Part shown: positions 42,252 to 51,384 of the stretch, in pieces
Layout of the letters: each line of letters starts with the position of its first letter
How positions within the stretch are numbered: position 1 is the stretch's first letter
The notes under the pieces: generated by a model
The model's database searches: none
What the model saw: only the letters and a program-made list of their open reading frames with translations
What the model was told of the DNA's origin: nothing
Program-made: the position numbers and the translations under genes
Source of the DNA: Pseudomonas fluvialis
Lineage (GTDB): Bacteria; Pseudomonadota; Gammaproteobacteria; Pseudomonadales; Pseudomonadaceae
Assembly (NCBI RefSeq): GCF_002234375.1
Contig: NZ_NMQV01000009.1
Span: forward strand, 23,884 to 87,883
DNA length: 64,000 nucleotides
Direction of reading: 5' to 3'

Positions 42252-43907
42252 GTGGCTGCAGCCGACCGTCTACCGCTGGATATGTTCTACGAGCGCGAAC
42301 AGCGCCATCCCGATAAACGCTATATGGTGCAACCGCTGGCGGGTGGCCAGCTGGAAACCCTGACCTGGGCGCAGGTGGGCGAGCAGGCGCGCCGTGCTGC
42401 AGCCTGGTTGCGCGAGCAGGAACTCGAGCCGCTCAGTCGCATTGCCATCATTTCCAAGAATTGCGCGCACTGGATTGTGGCTGACCTGGCCATCTGGATG
42501 GCCGGGCACGTTTCGGTGCCGCTCTATCCGAACCTGACCGCCGAATCGGTACGTCAGGTGCTGGAACATGCCGAAGCCCAGTTGGCCTTTATCGGCAAGC
42601 TGGACGATTGGCCTGCCATGGCGCCCGGCATACCCGCAGCTGTGCGCTGCATCGGTTTGCCGCTACGCCCCAGCGGGCGTTTCGACCATCTGTGGAGCGA
42701 TCTGCAGTGCTGCGCGTCGATCACCGATAGTCCCCGTCCGCCGGCCGAGCAGTTGATGACCATCATCTACACCTCGGGCACCACGGGTACGCCCAAGGGG
42801 GTGATGCACAATTACAGCAATTTTGCTTTTGCCGCCTCGCGTGCCATCAAGCTGTTCAATGTCGGTGAGGAGGATCGCCTGCTGTCCTACCTGCCGTTGT
42901 GCCATGTGGCGGAACGCATGTTTGTGGAGATGGCGTCGATCTATGCCGGGCAAAGCATCTTTTTTGCCGAGAGTCTGGAAACCTTTGTCGAAGACCTGCG
43001 CCGTGCCCGGCCGACGGTGTTTTTTGGTGTGCCGCGGATCTGGAGCAAGTTCCATCACGGGGTGATCGCGCGCATGCCGGCGCGCAAGCTGGATCGCCTG
43101 TTGCGCGTACCGCTGCTAGGGCGCCTGGTAGGACGCAAGGTGCTCAAAGGCCTGGGGCTGGATGCCGTACGCTTTGCCTTGTCCGGTGCTGCACCGGTGC
43201 CGGAGGCGCTGCTCAACTGGTATCGCCGCCTGGGACTGGACTTGCAAGAGGTCTACGGCATGACGGAAAACTGTGGTTATTCGCATGTCTGTCGTCCCGG
43301 GCGTTACAAGGCGGGCTGGATTGGCCAGAACAATCCTGATGTGCAGGTACGCATCAGCGAGGAGGGCGAAGTGCTGGTGCGTAGTGGCGCGACCATGCAG
43401 GGCTACTACAAGGATGCCGAGAAAACCGCGGAGACTCTCACCGCCGATGGCTTTTTGCGCACGGGTGACAAGGGTGAGCAGGATGCCGAGGGCAACCTGC
43501 GCCTGACCGGGCGCATCAAGGAGATCTTCAAAACCAGCAAGGGTAAGTACGTCGCGCCCGCGCCTATCGAAAATCGTCTGGCCGTACATGCGCGAATCGA
43601 GCAGGTTTGCGTGGTCGGTGATGGCCTGCCGCAGCCCATGGCGCTGTGTGTGCTCTCCGAAGTGGCGCGCCAGGAGCCGCGTAGTGATGTCGAGAACAGC
43701 CTGGCGCGCCTGCTGGCGGAGATCAACGCGGTGCTGGACAAGCATGAGCAGTTGCAGGGACTGATTCTCGTCAAGGATGTCTGGGCGGTGGAGAACGGCT
43801 TTCTGACGCCCACCCTGAAGATCAAGCGTAATGTTGTAGAAAGCGCCTATGGTGGGCGCTTTGCCGAGTGGGGGGAGCGTCGCGAGCCCGTGTTGTGGCA
43901 TGAGTGA
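42252..43907 (+). CDS. AMP-dependent acyl-CoA synthetase/ligase
   Basis: The 551-residue protein belongs to the ANL superfamily: TIIYTSGTTGTPKGVMHNY binds ATP phosphate, QEVYGMTENCGYSH is the adenine motif, and TGDKGEQDAEGNLRLTGRIKE is the hinge, with a C-terminal Lys region (PTLKIKR). It resembles long-chain acyl-CoA synthetases of the FadD15 type, but the chain length is not certain. The start is GTG 42252, with GGAGG seven nt upstream. It lies behind a perfect palindrome and appears to be transcribed alone. Confidence 0.88.
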   Translation: MAAADRLPLDMFYEREQRHPDKRYMVQPLAGGQLETLTWAQVGEQARRAAAWLREQELEPLSRIAIISKNCAHWIVADLAIWMAGHVSVPLYPNLTAESVRQVLEHAEAQLAFIGKLDDWPAMAPGIPAAVRCIGLPLRPSGRFDHLWSDLQCCASITDSPRPPAEQLMTIIYTSGTTGTPKGVMHNYSNFAFAASRAIKLFNVGEEDRLLSYLPLCHVAERMFVEMASIYAGQSIFFAESLETFVEDLRRARPTVFFGVPRIWSKFHHGVIARMPARKLDRLLRVPLLGRLVGRKVLKGLGLDAVRFALSGAAPVPEALLNWYRRLGLDLQEVYGMTENCGYSHVCRPGRYKAGWIGQNNPDVQVRISEEGEVLVRSGATMQGYYKDAEKTAETLTADGFLRTGDKGEQDAEGNLRLTGRIKEIFKTSKGKYVAPAPIENRLAVHARIEQVCVVGDGLPQPMALCVLSEVARQEPRSDVENSLARLLAEINAVLDKHEQLQGLILVKDVWAVENGFLTPTLKIKRNVVESAYGGRFAEWGERREPVLWHE

Positions 43908-43917
43908 CGCTGTAGTC

Positions 43918-44004
43918 AGCACTATTGGCCTGGTCAATAGTGCTTGTTGATCACCTGGTGGCGCTCCGACAATCCACCGCTTATAGCGGCGCTCAGTCGG
44001 AGCG
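43918..44004. terminator. Terminator-like hairpin followed by a second stem structure
   Basis: A 10-bp stem AGCACTATTG/CAATAGTGCT (43918-43927, 43935-43944) starts 10 nt after the ligase stop. A second element follows: outer arms CGCTCCGAC/GTCGGAGCG (43962-43970, 43996-44004) enclosing CCGC-TTATA-GCGG (43977-43989), in the leader of the hydrolase pair. The first may terminate the ligase transcript; the second may be a leader structure. Confidence 0.5.
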
Positions 44005-44025
44005 TCGTCTGTCGAGGAAGCCCGC

Positions 44026-44826
44026 ATGTCCAATACGGTGTTCTTTGCGCATGCCAACGGTTTTCCGTCGGCTACCTATGGCAAGTTGTTCAGCGCCTTG
44101 CAGCCGGAGTATGTGGTGCAGCATCTGGAGCAGCACGGGCATGATCCGCGCTTTCCGGTGGACGATAATTGGCACAATCTGGTCGAGGAGTTGCTCTGCC
44201 AGCTACGCCAGCAGGCTAGGCCGGTGTGGGCGGTCGGTCATTCGCTGGGCGGCCTGCTGCATTACCACGCGGCCCTGCGCGAGCCGCAGTGGTATCGCGG
44301 CCTGGTCATGCTCGATTCGCCCTTGTTGACGCGAGCCGATCAGTGGCTGATCCGTGCCGCCAAACGCCTGGGGTTCATCGACCACATTACTCCGGCAGGA
44401 CGCACCCTGGGGCGGCGTGAAGCGTTCGCCAATCGCCAGGAAGCGCATGCCTACTTTTCCGGCAAGAGCCTGTTTCGCCGCTTCGATCCCGATTGCCTGG
44501 AGCACTATGTCGAACATGCACTGACGCCTGTTGCCCAGGGGCTCAGGCTCAAGTTCGATCCGGCCACGGAAATCAGTATCTATCGCAGCGTACCCCATCG
44601 TAGTCCGGGGCGGCCGCGTCAGTTGCAGGTGCCATTGGCGGTGGTGCGCGGGCAGCACAGTCGCGTGGTCTGGCCGCATCAGGCACGCCAGGTGCGGCGT
44701 ATGGCGCGCGGTGAATACCATTGCCTGCCCGGCGGGCATATGTTTCCGCTGGAGCGACCGCAGGATACGGCGGCACTGTTGCGCCGGCTGTTCAGTCGCT
44801 GGCAGGCCGAGGAGTCTTGTGCATGA
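44026..44826 (+). CDS. Alpha/beta hydrolase
   Basis: The 266-residue hydrolase has VFFAHANGFPS for the oxyanion region, nucleophile Ser in GHSLGGLLHYH, and the terminal His in PGGHMFPLERP. The substrate is unknown. It overlaps a second hydrolase gene by 4 nt. Confidence 0.88.
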   Translation: MSNTVFFAHANGFPSATYGKLFSALQPEYVVQHLEQHGHDPRFPVDDNWHNLVEELLCQLRQQARPVWAVGHSLGGLLHYHAALREPQWYRGLVMLDSPLLTRADQWLIRAAKRLGFIDHITPAGRTLGRREAFANRQEAHAYFSGKSLFRRFDPDCLEHYVEHALTPVAQGLRLKFDPATEISIYRSVPHRSPGRPRQLQVPLAVVRGQHSRVVWPHQARQVRRMARGEYHCLPGGHMFPLERPQDTAALLRRLFSRWQAEESCA

Positions 44827-45698
44827 GTGAGGCGGGCTATCAGGCGCGGCGTTTTTGCCTGCCGCATATCGAGTTGGCGGCCTGTTGCTATGGCCCGGAA
44901 GAGGGGATTCCTGTGCTGGCCCTGCATGGCTGGCTGGATAACGCTGCCAGCTTTGCTCGCCTGGCTCCGCTGTTGCCCGGTCTGCGCATCGTTGCCTTGG
45001 ATTTCGCAGGGCATGGTCATTCCGCGCATCGCGCCCCGGGGGCCAGTTATCAGCTCTGGGACTACGCGCTGGACGCCCTGCTGGTGGCCGAGCAGTTGGC
45101 TTGGCAGCGCTTTGCCGTGCTCGGGCATTCGATGGGCGCGATCGTCAGCGTCATGCTGGCCGCGGCCATGCCGGAACGCATCAGCCGGCTGGCGTTGATC
45201 GATGGCTTGCTGCCTTTCACCGCTGAAGCCGAACAGGCGCCTGCCAAGCTCGGCGAGGCACTGCGCGCGCAGCTGGCTTTGGCGGCTAAGCGCAAGCCAG
45301 TCTATGCGGATGCTCAGCAGGCGGTACGTGCGCGCATGCAGGGTGTCGGTGCGGTGAGTCGGGAGGCTGCCAGTTTGCTGGTCGAACGGGGCTTGCAGGC
45401 CGTGCCGGGCGGGTATACCTGGCGTAGCGACAGTCGTCTGACCTTGCCTTCGCCGCTGCGCCTGAGCCGCGCACAGGCCTTGGCTTTTGCGCGGGCCGTG
45501 CAGTGTCCGGCGCGTCTGCTGCTTGCCGAGGGCGGCTTGCTGCAGGCTCAGCCAGACATTGCCGAGCGTCTGCAAGGTCTGCCGGTGGAGGTGCAGCGCC
45601 TGCCGGGTGGGCATCACCTGCATCTGGACGACCAGGCGGGGGCTCTGGCTGTTGCGCACAGCCTGGGGCCTTTTCTGCTGGCTGCGGCTGATCGGTAA
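44823..45698 (+). CDS. Alpha/beta hydrolase (second of a coupled pair)
   Basis: The 291-residue hydrolase has LHGWLDNAASF, nucleophile Ser in GHSMGAIVSVM and a late His in LPGGHHLHLD. Although adjacent to another hydrolase, it is quite different in sequence, so this is not a recent tandem duplication. ATG 44823 overlaps the upstream stop (ATGA). The substrate is unknown. Confidence 0.88.
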   Translation: MSEAGYQARRFCLPHIELAACCYGPEEGIPVLALHGWLDNAASFARLAPLLPGLRIVALDFAGHGHSAHRAPGASYQLWDYALDALLVAEQLAWQRFAVLGHSMGAIVSVMLAAAMPERISRLALIDGLLPFTAEAEQAPAKLGEALRAQLALAAKRKPVYADAQQAVRARMQGVGAVSREAASLLVERGLQAVPGGYTWRSDSRLTLPSPLRLSRAQALAFARAVQCPARLLLAEGGLLQAQPDIAERLQGLPVEVQRLPGGHHLHLDDQAGALAVAHSLGPFLLAAADR

Positions 45699-45808
45699 AA
45701 TACTGTGGCAAAGCCTGGCTTGACGTCAGCTGTTGGCTTGATGACCCTGCATACAAGCGCCGTCATGCAGAATGGCTGCTGACCATCAATGCCTAAACCA
45801 GGAACCTC

Positions 45809-46594
45809 ATGCGTCTACTTATCGCTTTGACATTGCTTGTGGGCAGCCTGTCTGTCCAGGCCAGCCCGGACTGGTTGCCGTCCACGCCATTGCTGGCGCA
45901 GGCGCGTGTGCTGGATGAGCAGTCGTTCAGCGGCGAACGACGCTACCCGCAAAGCCCGCTGGCGCGCATCAGCAACCGGCTGCGCATGGAGCAGTCCGTG
46001 ACGCTTAGTGGCGAGGGTCAGGCACTTTATCTGCAGGTGCCGGCGCAGTTGGCGGCAGGCGGTCTGGATGAGCTGCGTCGGGATCTGCAGGGGCAGGGTG
46101 CGCAAGTACTGTATTGGTGTCGGGGACGCAACTGTGGCGCCAGTAGCCTGTGGGCCAATGGGATCTTTGCCAACCCCCGGCTGACTGGGGCGGACGAGCA
46201 GCAACAGTTCCTCCTGCTGCGTCTGGCTGCTCCTCGTGAGCAGTATCTGCAAGCCTATTACCTGATTACGCGGGGCACGCGTCCGGCCTACCTGCAGGCC
46301 GAGCAACTTCAGGCAGCCAGTCTGCCCGAGCTGCTGCCTACGCCGGCGACCTTGCTGGCGCAGTTGGAGGCTGATGGAGTGCTGTATCTGATGCCGCCCG
46401 GTGTCGTACCGGAGGCAGGCTGGCTGCAGCTGCTGGCGCGTACCCTGCAGCTCAACAGCACGCTGCGGGTCAGTCTGCAGGGTGCACAGGCGGAAGCCTG
46501 GCGAGATGCCTTGCAGGAGCAGGGGGTGCGTGGCAGTCGCCTTGAGCTCGATGCGGGGGCTGATCCAGGGCTGCGTGTGCGCTGGCTACGCTAG
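45809..46594 (+). CDS. DUF4892 exported protein
   Basis: The 261-residue protein has a signal peptide (MRLLIALTLLVGSLSVQA) and a mature part resembling DUF4892: a YPQSPLARISNRLRMEQSVTLSGE region and VLYWCRGRNCGASSLWANGIF with two Cys. Periplasmic location is likely. Function is unknown. Confidence 0.8.
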   Translation: MRLLIALTLLVGSLSVQASPDWLPSTPLLAQARVLDEQSFSGERRYPQSPLARISNRLRMEQSVTLSGEGQALYLQVPAQLAAGGLDELRRDLQGQGAQVLYWCRGRNCGASSLWANGIFANPRLTGADEQQQFLLLRLAAPREQYLQAYYLITRGTRPAYLQAEQLQAASLPELLPTPATLLAQLEADGVLYLMPPGVVPEAGWLQLLARTLQLNSTLRVSLQGAQAEAWRDALQEQGVRGSRLELDAGADPGLRVRWLR

Positions 46595-46672
46595 AAGGCT
46601 GTTCAAAGCCTTGCAGGCGTGCTAAAACCAGCCCACATACGGATCTAGCCGCTTGATAAAAAAGGGAAAACC

Positions 46673-46951
46673 ATGACCAAGTCGGAGTTGATCGAACGCA
46701 TCGTCGACCAGCAGGGACAGTTGTCCCCGAAGGATGTGGAGCTGGCTATCAAGACCATGCTGGAGCAGATGTCGCAGGCACTGGCCACGGGAGAGCGTAT
46801 CGAGATTCGTGGCTTTGGCAGTTTTTCCCTGCATTTTCGTGCGCCACGGGTAGGGCGTAATCCGAAGACGGGTGAGTCCGTGTGCCTGGACGGCAAGTAT
46901 GTTCCGCATTTCAAGCCCGGCAAGGAACTGCGCGATCGCGTAAATGACTGA
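46673..46951 (+). CDS. ihfB: Integration host factor subunit beta
   Basis: IhfB pairs with IhfA to bend DNA at specific sites. The 92-residue protein has [35 protein letters not shown] and the [14 protein letters not shown] end, essentially the canonical Pseudomonas IhfB. The usual neighbours rpsA and cytidylate kinase are absent: a DUF4892 gene lies upstream and a peroxidase gene downstream. It is either the relocated single copy or a second copy. AAGGGA lies before the ATG and a terminator follows. Confidence 0.93.
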   Translation: MTKSELIERIVDQQGQLSPKDVELAIKTMLEQMSQALATGERIEIRGFGSFSLHFRAPRVGRNPKTGESVCLDGKYVPHFKPGKELRDRVND

Positions 46952-46960
46952 AGGCTCAGC

Positions 46961-46999
46961 AAAACGTCGGAGAGGAATGCCTACTTCGGCGTTTTTTTT
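46961..46999 (+). terminator. Intrinsic terminator of ihfB
   Basis: A 12-bp stem with two G-U pairs (46961-46972 with 46984-46995), 11-nt loop, is followed by eight T (46992-46999). Confidence 0.85.
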
Positions 47000-47011
47000 G
47001 CGATAAAAAGA

Positions 47012-47040
47012 TTGTATGCAATTTAATTGCTGGCTATCTT
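47012..47040 (+). promoter_or_regulatory. OhrR/OspR-type operator inside a putative promoter
   Basis: GCAATT-T-AATTGC (47018-47030) is a perfect 13-nt palindrome matching the style of OhrR-family boxes. It sits between a weak -35 (TTGTAT, 47012-47017) and -10 (TATCTT, 47035-47040), 17 nt apart, ahead of the peroxidase-ospR pair. Binding would block RNA polymerase, consistent with autorepression by the MarR protein encoded here. Confidence 0.72.
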
Positions 47041-47090
47041 TTGCGGCGATTTGGATTCATAGACGTTTCTGAGGCATGAGGTGACACGTG

Positions 47091-47576
47091 ATGAGTGATG
47101 CATTGTTTGATATTCCGCTGACTACCATCGACGGCCAGCAGAAGCCATTTTCGGCGTTTGCCGGCAAGGCCACGCTGGTGGTCAACACCGCTAGCAAGTG
47201 TGGCTTTACCCCCCAGTACAAGGGGTTGGAGAAACTCTGGCAGGACTATCGAGAGCAGGGTTTGCGTGTGCTGGGCTTTCCGTGCAACCAGTTTGGCCAT
47301 CAGGAACCGGCGGGCGAGCAGGCGATTGCCGAGTTTTGTGAGCTCAACTTCGGAGTGAGTTTTCCGCTGTTCCAGAAAGTCGAGGTCAATGGCAAGGCAG
47401 CTCATCCGTTGTTTGTGGAGCTCAAACAGCGGGCGCCGGGTTTGCTGGGTAGCCAGGCGATCAAGTGGAACTTCACCAAGTTCCTGGTTGATGAGCAAGG
47501 ACAGCTGATCAAGCGTTTTGCGCCGACTACCAAGCCGGAGGAGCTGGCCCGCGAGATTGAAGCGCTGTTGTCATGA
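47091..47576 (+). CDS. Glutathione peroxidase family protein
   Basis: The 161-residue thiol peroxidase has catalytic Cys37 (NTASKCGFTPQY), the Gln/Cys motif GFPCNQFGHQEP and Trp in KWNFTKFLVD. It reduces organic or hydrogen peroxides; bacterial members often use thioredoxin rather than glutathione. ATG 47091 has GAGGT seven nt upstream and is preferred to GTG 47088. It is coupled to ospR by a 4-nt overlap. Confidence 0.94.
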   Translation: MSDALFDIPLTTIDGQQKPFSAFAGKATLVVNTASKCGFTPQYKGLEKLWQDYREQGLRVLGFPCNQFGHQEPAGEQAIAEFCELNFGVSFPLFQKVEVNGKAAHPLFVELKQRAPGLLGSQAIKWNFTKFLVDEQGQLIKRFAPTTKPEELAREIEALLS

Positions 47577-48046
47577 GTGAAGATGATCTGCTGCTTGACC
47601 AGCAGCTGTGCTTCAAGCTGTATACCGCTTCACGCCTGATCATTCGCCGCTACCGACCGATGCTCGAGGCGCTAGGCATTACCTATCCGCAATACCTGGT
47701 CTTGCTGGTGCTCTGGGAATGGCAGCGTTGCCCGCCTGTACAGTGCACTGTCAAGGCGCTGGGGCAGCGCCTGCTGCTGGACTCGGGCACTCTCACCCCG
47801 TTACTCAAGCGCTTGCAGTCGCTGGGTTTGCTGACCCGGCAACGTGACCGGGAGGATGAGCGTGCGGTTTGCCTACAGCTGACCGCAGCAGGTCTTGCCA
47901 TGCGTGAACAGGCTATGCGGTTACGCCAGCAGCTGCTTTGCCAGCAGGGCCTGGATACACCGGCCATGCAGGCCTGGCGCCTGGCTTTGGGCGAGCAGTT
48001 GCAACCTCTGTTGGCGTTGGCCGATGAGGCGACGGGCTCAGTCTGA
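47573..48046 (+). CDS. ospR: MarR-family oxidative stress regulator, OspR/OhrR-like
   Basis: The 157-residue winged-helix repressor has the N-terminal redox Cys13 in QQLCFKLYTASRL, the position used by OhrR/OspR to sense peroxides. It also has a MarR DNA-binding core (LGQRLLLDSGTLTPLLKRLQSLGLLTRQRDREDER). Gene order peroxidase-ospR-sagS matches what I recall from P. aeruginosa. The likely target is the palindrome at 47018-47030. Its 3' end overlaps the convergent kinase gene by 9 nt. Confidence 0.9.
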   Translation: MSEDDLLLDQQLCFKLYTASRLIIRRYRPMLEALGITYPQYLVLLVLWEWQRCPPVQCTVKALGQRLLLDSGTLTPLLKRLQSLGLLTRQRDREDERAVCLQLTAAGLAMREQAMRLRQQLLCQQGLDTPAMQAWRLALGEQLQPLLALADEATGSV

Positions 48047-50368
48047 AGCGCCGGCCTTGGGCAACCACTGCTGCAGCAGGGCGGCCAGGTCCTCGCGGCG
48101 GAAGGGTTTGGCGAGGTAGTCGTCCATCCCGGCAGCCTGGCAGCGCTTGCGCTCTTCCGGCAGGGCATTGGCGGTCAGTGCGATGATCGGCAGGCCTTGC
48201 CAGCGTGGCTGCTGGCGAATGCGCCGGGTGGTCTGGTAGCCATCCAGCAAGGGCATGTTGCAGTCCATCAGGACCAGATCGAAGTCTTCATTTTCCAGGC
48301 GTTCCAGGGCTTTCAGGCCATCCTCGGCCAGGCTTACGCTGCAGCCCAGTTTGCCCAGCATGCCCTGAGCGACCATCTGATTGACGCGGTTGTCCTCCAC
48401 CAGCAAGACCTTGCCGCTGAACGGGGCGCTAGTTTTTCCGCTGCTGTGCGGGTGGCTATCGGCATTGCCGGTCTGGTTGAGAGACTGCTGCAGAGCCTGA
48501 TAGAGCGTATGCCGGGTCAGTGGCAGCAGTGCCTGTTGCAAAGGCGCCAGTTCGCTGCTCTGACGGGTATCCAGCTGGGCGGCGAAGTCACCGAGTAGTA
48601 GGACGGGGAGCTGGCTGTGCTGACGCATGGCCAGCGCCTCCTCGACATGCTGGCAGATCAGCAGCGCGGCGTCGGGCTGCGGTGCTTGTAGTTCAGTTGC
48701 GTCGATGAAGCGCAGTTGTAGGCCAAAATACGGCAGCCACTGGCGTAGTTGTTCGCCCAGGCCACTGCTCGCCGAGCTGGTGAGCAGGACAAGGCCGGAG
48801 AGTGCCGGCCAGTTAGCTGGGCCGCTCAGGCTGGTTAGTGGTAGCCAGGCACTGAAACGACTTCCCTGGTTGACCTGGGAACTGACCTGCAGGGTACCCT
48901 GCATGGCTTCGCAGAGGCGTTTGCACAGCGCCAGTCCGAGGCCGGTGCCACCGTATTCGCGAGCGATTCCGGCGGCAGCCTGGGTAAAAGGTTGGAACAG
49001 TCGCGCCTGGGCTTCTTCACTGATGCCAATGCCGGTGTCTTCGACTTCAATCAACAGGCCGTGCTGGCTGCTGCGCAAGCGCAGGTCGACCCGGCCGCTA
49101 CGGGTGAACTTCAGGGCGTTGGACAGCAGGTTGCTGATGATCTGGCGTACCCGCTTGGGATCGCCCAGGCACAATGCTGGCAGCTGGGTGTCGATCAGAC
49201 AGGTGAGTTGGACTTGCGCATGACAGTTGGGGGAGAGCAGGCGCGTGGTTTCCTCGGCCAGTGCGGCTGGATCGAAGGCAATCTGTTCCAGTTCCAATTG
49301 ACCCGCTTCGAATTTCGATAGGTCGAGGATGTCGTTGAGCAACTCCATCAGCACCTTGCCCGACTCCTGAGCAATATCCAGTTGCTGGCGCTGCTGTTCG
49401 TCCAGAGGGTTCTCGCGTGCCAGGTTGAGCATACCCAGCAAGCCGTTGAGGGGCGTGCGTATCTCATGGCTCATGCTGGCCAGAAAGGCTGCACGTGCCT
49501 GGGCGGTGTGCAGGGCCTCGGCGCGCGCCTGTTGCAGTTCGAGGTTGGACTGGCTGAGGCGTTCATTGGATGCCTTCAGTTCAGCGGTACGTGCATTGAC
49601 CCGGTCTTCCAGTTCAGCCAGGTGGCGGGTCAACTGATCTTCGGCCTCGCGGCGCTGGGCATTTTCCTGGGCCACGCTGTGCAGCTGGCGGTTGGTTACC
49701 TTGACCAGTACGCCGATTTCATCATCGACATGTGCCGCCGGGCAGGTCAGCGGTTGCTGTTCGACCTGGCGTGGGTTGCGTTCGCTGAGATCGGCAATCA
49801 GCTTGACCAGTGGGCGGGTCAGCATGGCATTGAAGAGCACCAGCAGAATCAGGGAAAGCAACAGGCTGCGCACAAAGCCGGTAACCAGGGTCAGCCAGGC
49901 GCGTTCGAGGAAGTGACTGCCAAAGGCATAAGTGTCGACCTCCAGTACCAGTACGCCGAGGCTTTCTTCGGGAGCATGACTGACCGACAGGGGGTCGGCG
50001 AAGCGTCGTTGCTTGCCGAACAGGAAGTCGCTGAACACCCGGTAGCCGCTTTGTAGCGGTGGGCGGCTGACCGAGGCCAGGGTCAGGCCACTGTTGTCGA
50101 TCAGTTCGGCGTGGATGACTGCGGGGGAGTTGAGCAGGCCAAGCGCCAGCTCCTGGGCCAGTTCGGCATCGATGTTGTAGGTGATGCGCGCCGCCGGGTT
50201 GTGGCTGATCTGCAGCAGGGCGCGGATTTCACGATCGATGCTGGCGTTCTGGCTCAGGTAATCGAAACCCACCTGGATCAGGCTGAGCAGGGTGCCCAGC
50301 ATGAACGCGACAATCACGGTAAGTCGCGTCTGCTTGTAGGACAGTCGCTGGGTGAAGGGGATATCCAT
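48038..50368 (-). CDS. sagS: Hybrid sensor histidine kinase, SagS-like
   Basis: The 776-residue inner-membrane kinase has TM1 (about 17-38), a periplasmic region (about 40-155), TM2 (about 160-185) and a HAMP/coiled-coil linker. A HisKA domain with His301 (SMSHEIRTPLNGLLGML), HATPase (NALKFT, DTGIGI, GGTGLGLAL) and a C-terminal receiver with Asp702 (LVLMDCNMPLLDGYQ) follow. It has no Hpt domain. P. aeruginosa SagS controls the switch to surface life and signals through HptB and BfiS (recollection). I place the start at ATG 50368 (MDIPFTQRLS); the upstream TTG 50405-50407 is weaker. Confidence 0.88.
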   Translation of the reverse strand: MDIPFTQRLSYKQTRLTVIVAFMLGTLLSLIQVGFDYLSQNASIDREIRALLQISHNPAARITYNIDAELAQELALGLLNSPAVIHAELIDNSGLTLASVSRPPLQSGYRVFSDFLFGKQRRFADPLSVSHAPEESLGVLVLEVDTYAFGSHFLERAWLTLVTGFVRSLLLSLILLVLFNAMLTRPLVKLIADLSERNPRQVEQQPLTCPAAHVDDEIGVLVKVTNRQLHSVAQENAQRREAEDQLTRHLAELEDRVNARTAELKASNERLSQSNLELQQARAEALHTAQARAAFLASMSHEIRTPLNGLLGMLNLARENPLDEQQRQQLDIAQESGKVLMELLNDILDLSKFEAGQLELEQIAFDPAALAEETTRLLSPNCHAQVQLTCLIDTQLPALCLGDPKRVRQIISNLLSNALKFTRSGRVDLRLRSSQHGLLIEVEDTGIGISEEAQARLFQPFTQAAAGIAREYGGTGLGLALCKRLCEAMQGTLQVSSQVNQGSRFSAWLPLTSLSGPANWPALSGLVLLTSSASSGLGEQLRQWLPYFGLQLRFIDATELQAPQPDAALLICQHVEEALAMRQHSQLPVLLLGDFAAQLDTRQSSELAPLQQALLPLTRHTLYQALQQSLNQTGNADSHPHSSGKTSAPFSGKVLLVEDNRVNQMVAQGMLGKLGCSVSLAEDGLKALERLENEDFDLVLMDCNMPLLDGYQTTRRIRQQPRWQGLPIIALTANALPEERKRCQAAGMDDYLAKPFRREDLAALLQQWLPKAGASD

Positions 50369-50465
50369 GGGGTTGAACTGACTCGCCTTGTCTGTCTGGC
50401 CCTGCAATCATAGCCTAATCGGTACTGTTACCGGCTTGATCCCTTGCACACTGGAGGTCGTCATC

Positions 50466-51365
50466 GTGCAGCCTGAACTGCTGGCATTTCTGCAGCGTGC
50501 CGAACGCTGCCTGGAGCGTTTGGAACCATTGTTGCCTGCGCCGCTGAGCGTGCCCGACTGGAGCGCTTGCCTGGCGGCACGCTGGCAGCGCGAGGGGCGT
50601 CAGGGCGGTCTGCGTTCGCTGCGGGTGCGTCTGGAGACACGCCTGGACGACCTGTTGGGGGTTGAGCGGCAATTGCAGCAGTTACAGGCCAACACCCGTC
50701 AGTTCGTGGCCGGCTGGCCGGCCAACCATGCCTTGCTGTGGGGCGCGCGGGGCACCGGTAAGTCATCGATGGTACGTGCGCTGCTGCGTGAGTATGCCGA
50801 GGACGGGCTGCGCCTGGTGGAAATCGAGCGTGATCATCTGGCCGACCTGCCACAGGTACTGGGGTTGCTGGCCGATCAGCCGCAACGCTTCATCCTGTTC
50901 TGCGATGACCTGTCTTTCGATGCCGGGGAAGCCGACTACCGCGTGCTCAAGTCGGTATTTGATGGCAGCCTTGAGCAGGCGCCGGACAATGTACTGATCT
51001 ACGCCACCTCCAATCGCCGGCACCTGCTGGCCGAGCAGCACAGTGACAACCAGCACTGGCGGATGGTCGATGGCGAGTTACATCCCAACGAGGCGGTCGA
51101 GGACAAGATTGCCCTATCCGATCGTTTTGGCTTGTGGCTGTCCTTTTATCCCTTCAGCCAGGAGCACTACCTGGCGGTGGTACAGCACTGGTTGCAGCAG
51201 CAGGCGGCAGAATATGCCGTGGTCGTGACGTGGGATGAGTGCCTGCAAGGCGAGGCCTTGCGCTGGGCGCAGGCCCGGGGTAACCGCAATGGCCGCTGTG
51301 CCTGGCAGTTTGCACGTTACTGGCTGGGACGGCAGTTGCTCGAAGGCGCGCCGAAAGACATTTAG
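50466..51365 (+). CDS. DUF815 AAA+ ATPase
   Basis: The 299-residue cytoplasmic ATPase has Walker A GARGTGKSS and Walker B-like FILFCDDLSF, followed by sensor residues in VLIYATSNRRHL. This is the pattern of the DUF815 (PF05673) family. The cellular role is unknown. The start is GTG 50466, nine nt after GGAGG (50453-50457). Confidence 0.9.
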   Translation: MQPELLAFLQRAERCLERLEPLLPAPLSVPDWSACLAARWQREGRQGGLRSLRVRLETRLDDLLGVERQLQQLQANTRQFVAGWPANHALLWGARGTGKSSMVRALLREYAEDGLRLVEIERDHLADLPQVLGLLADQPQRFILFCDDLSFDAGEADYRVLKSVFDGSLEQAPDNVLIYATSNRRHLLAEQHSDNQHWRMVDGELHPNEAVEDKIALSDRFGLWLSFYPFSQEHYLAVVQHWLQQQAAEYAVVVTWDECLQGEALRWAQARGNRNGRCAWQFARYWLGRQLLEGAPKDI

Positions 51366-51384
51366 CGTGGGGCTGGTCGGCGTT

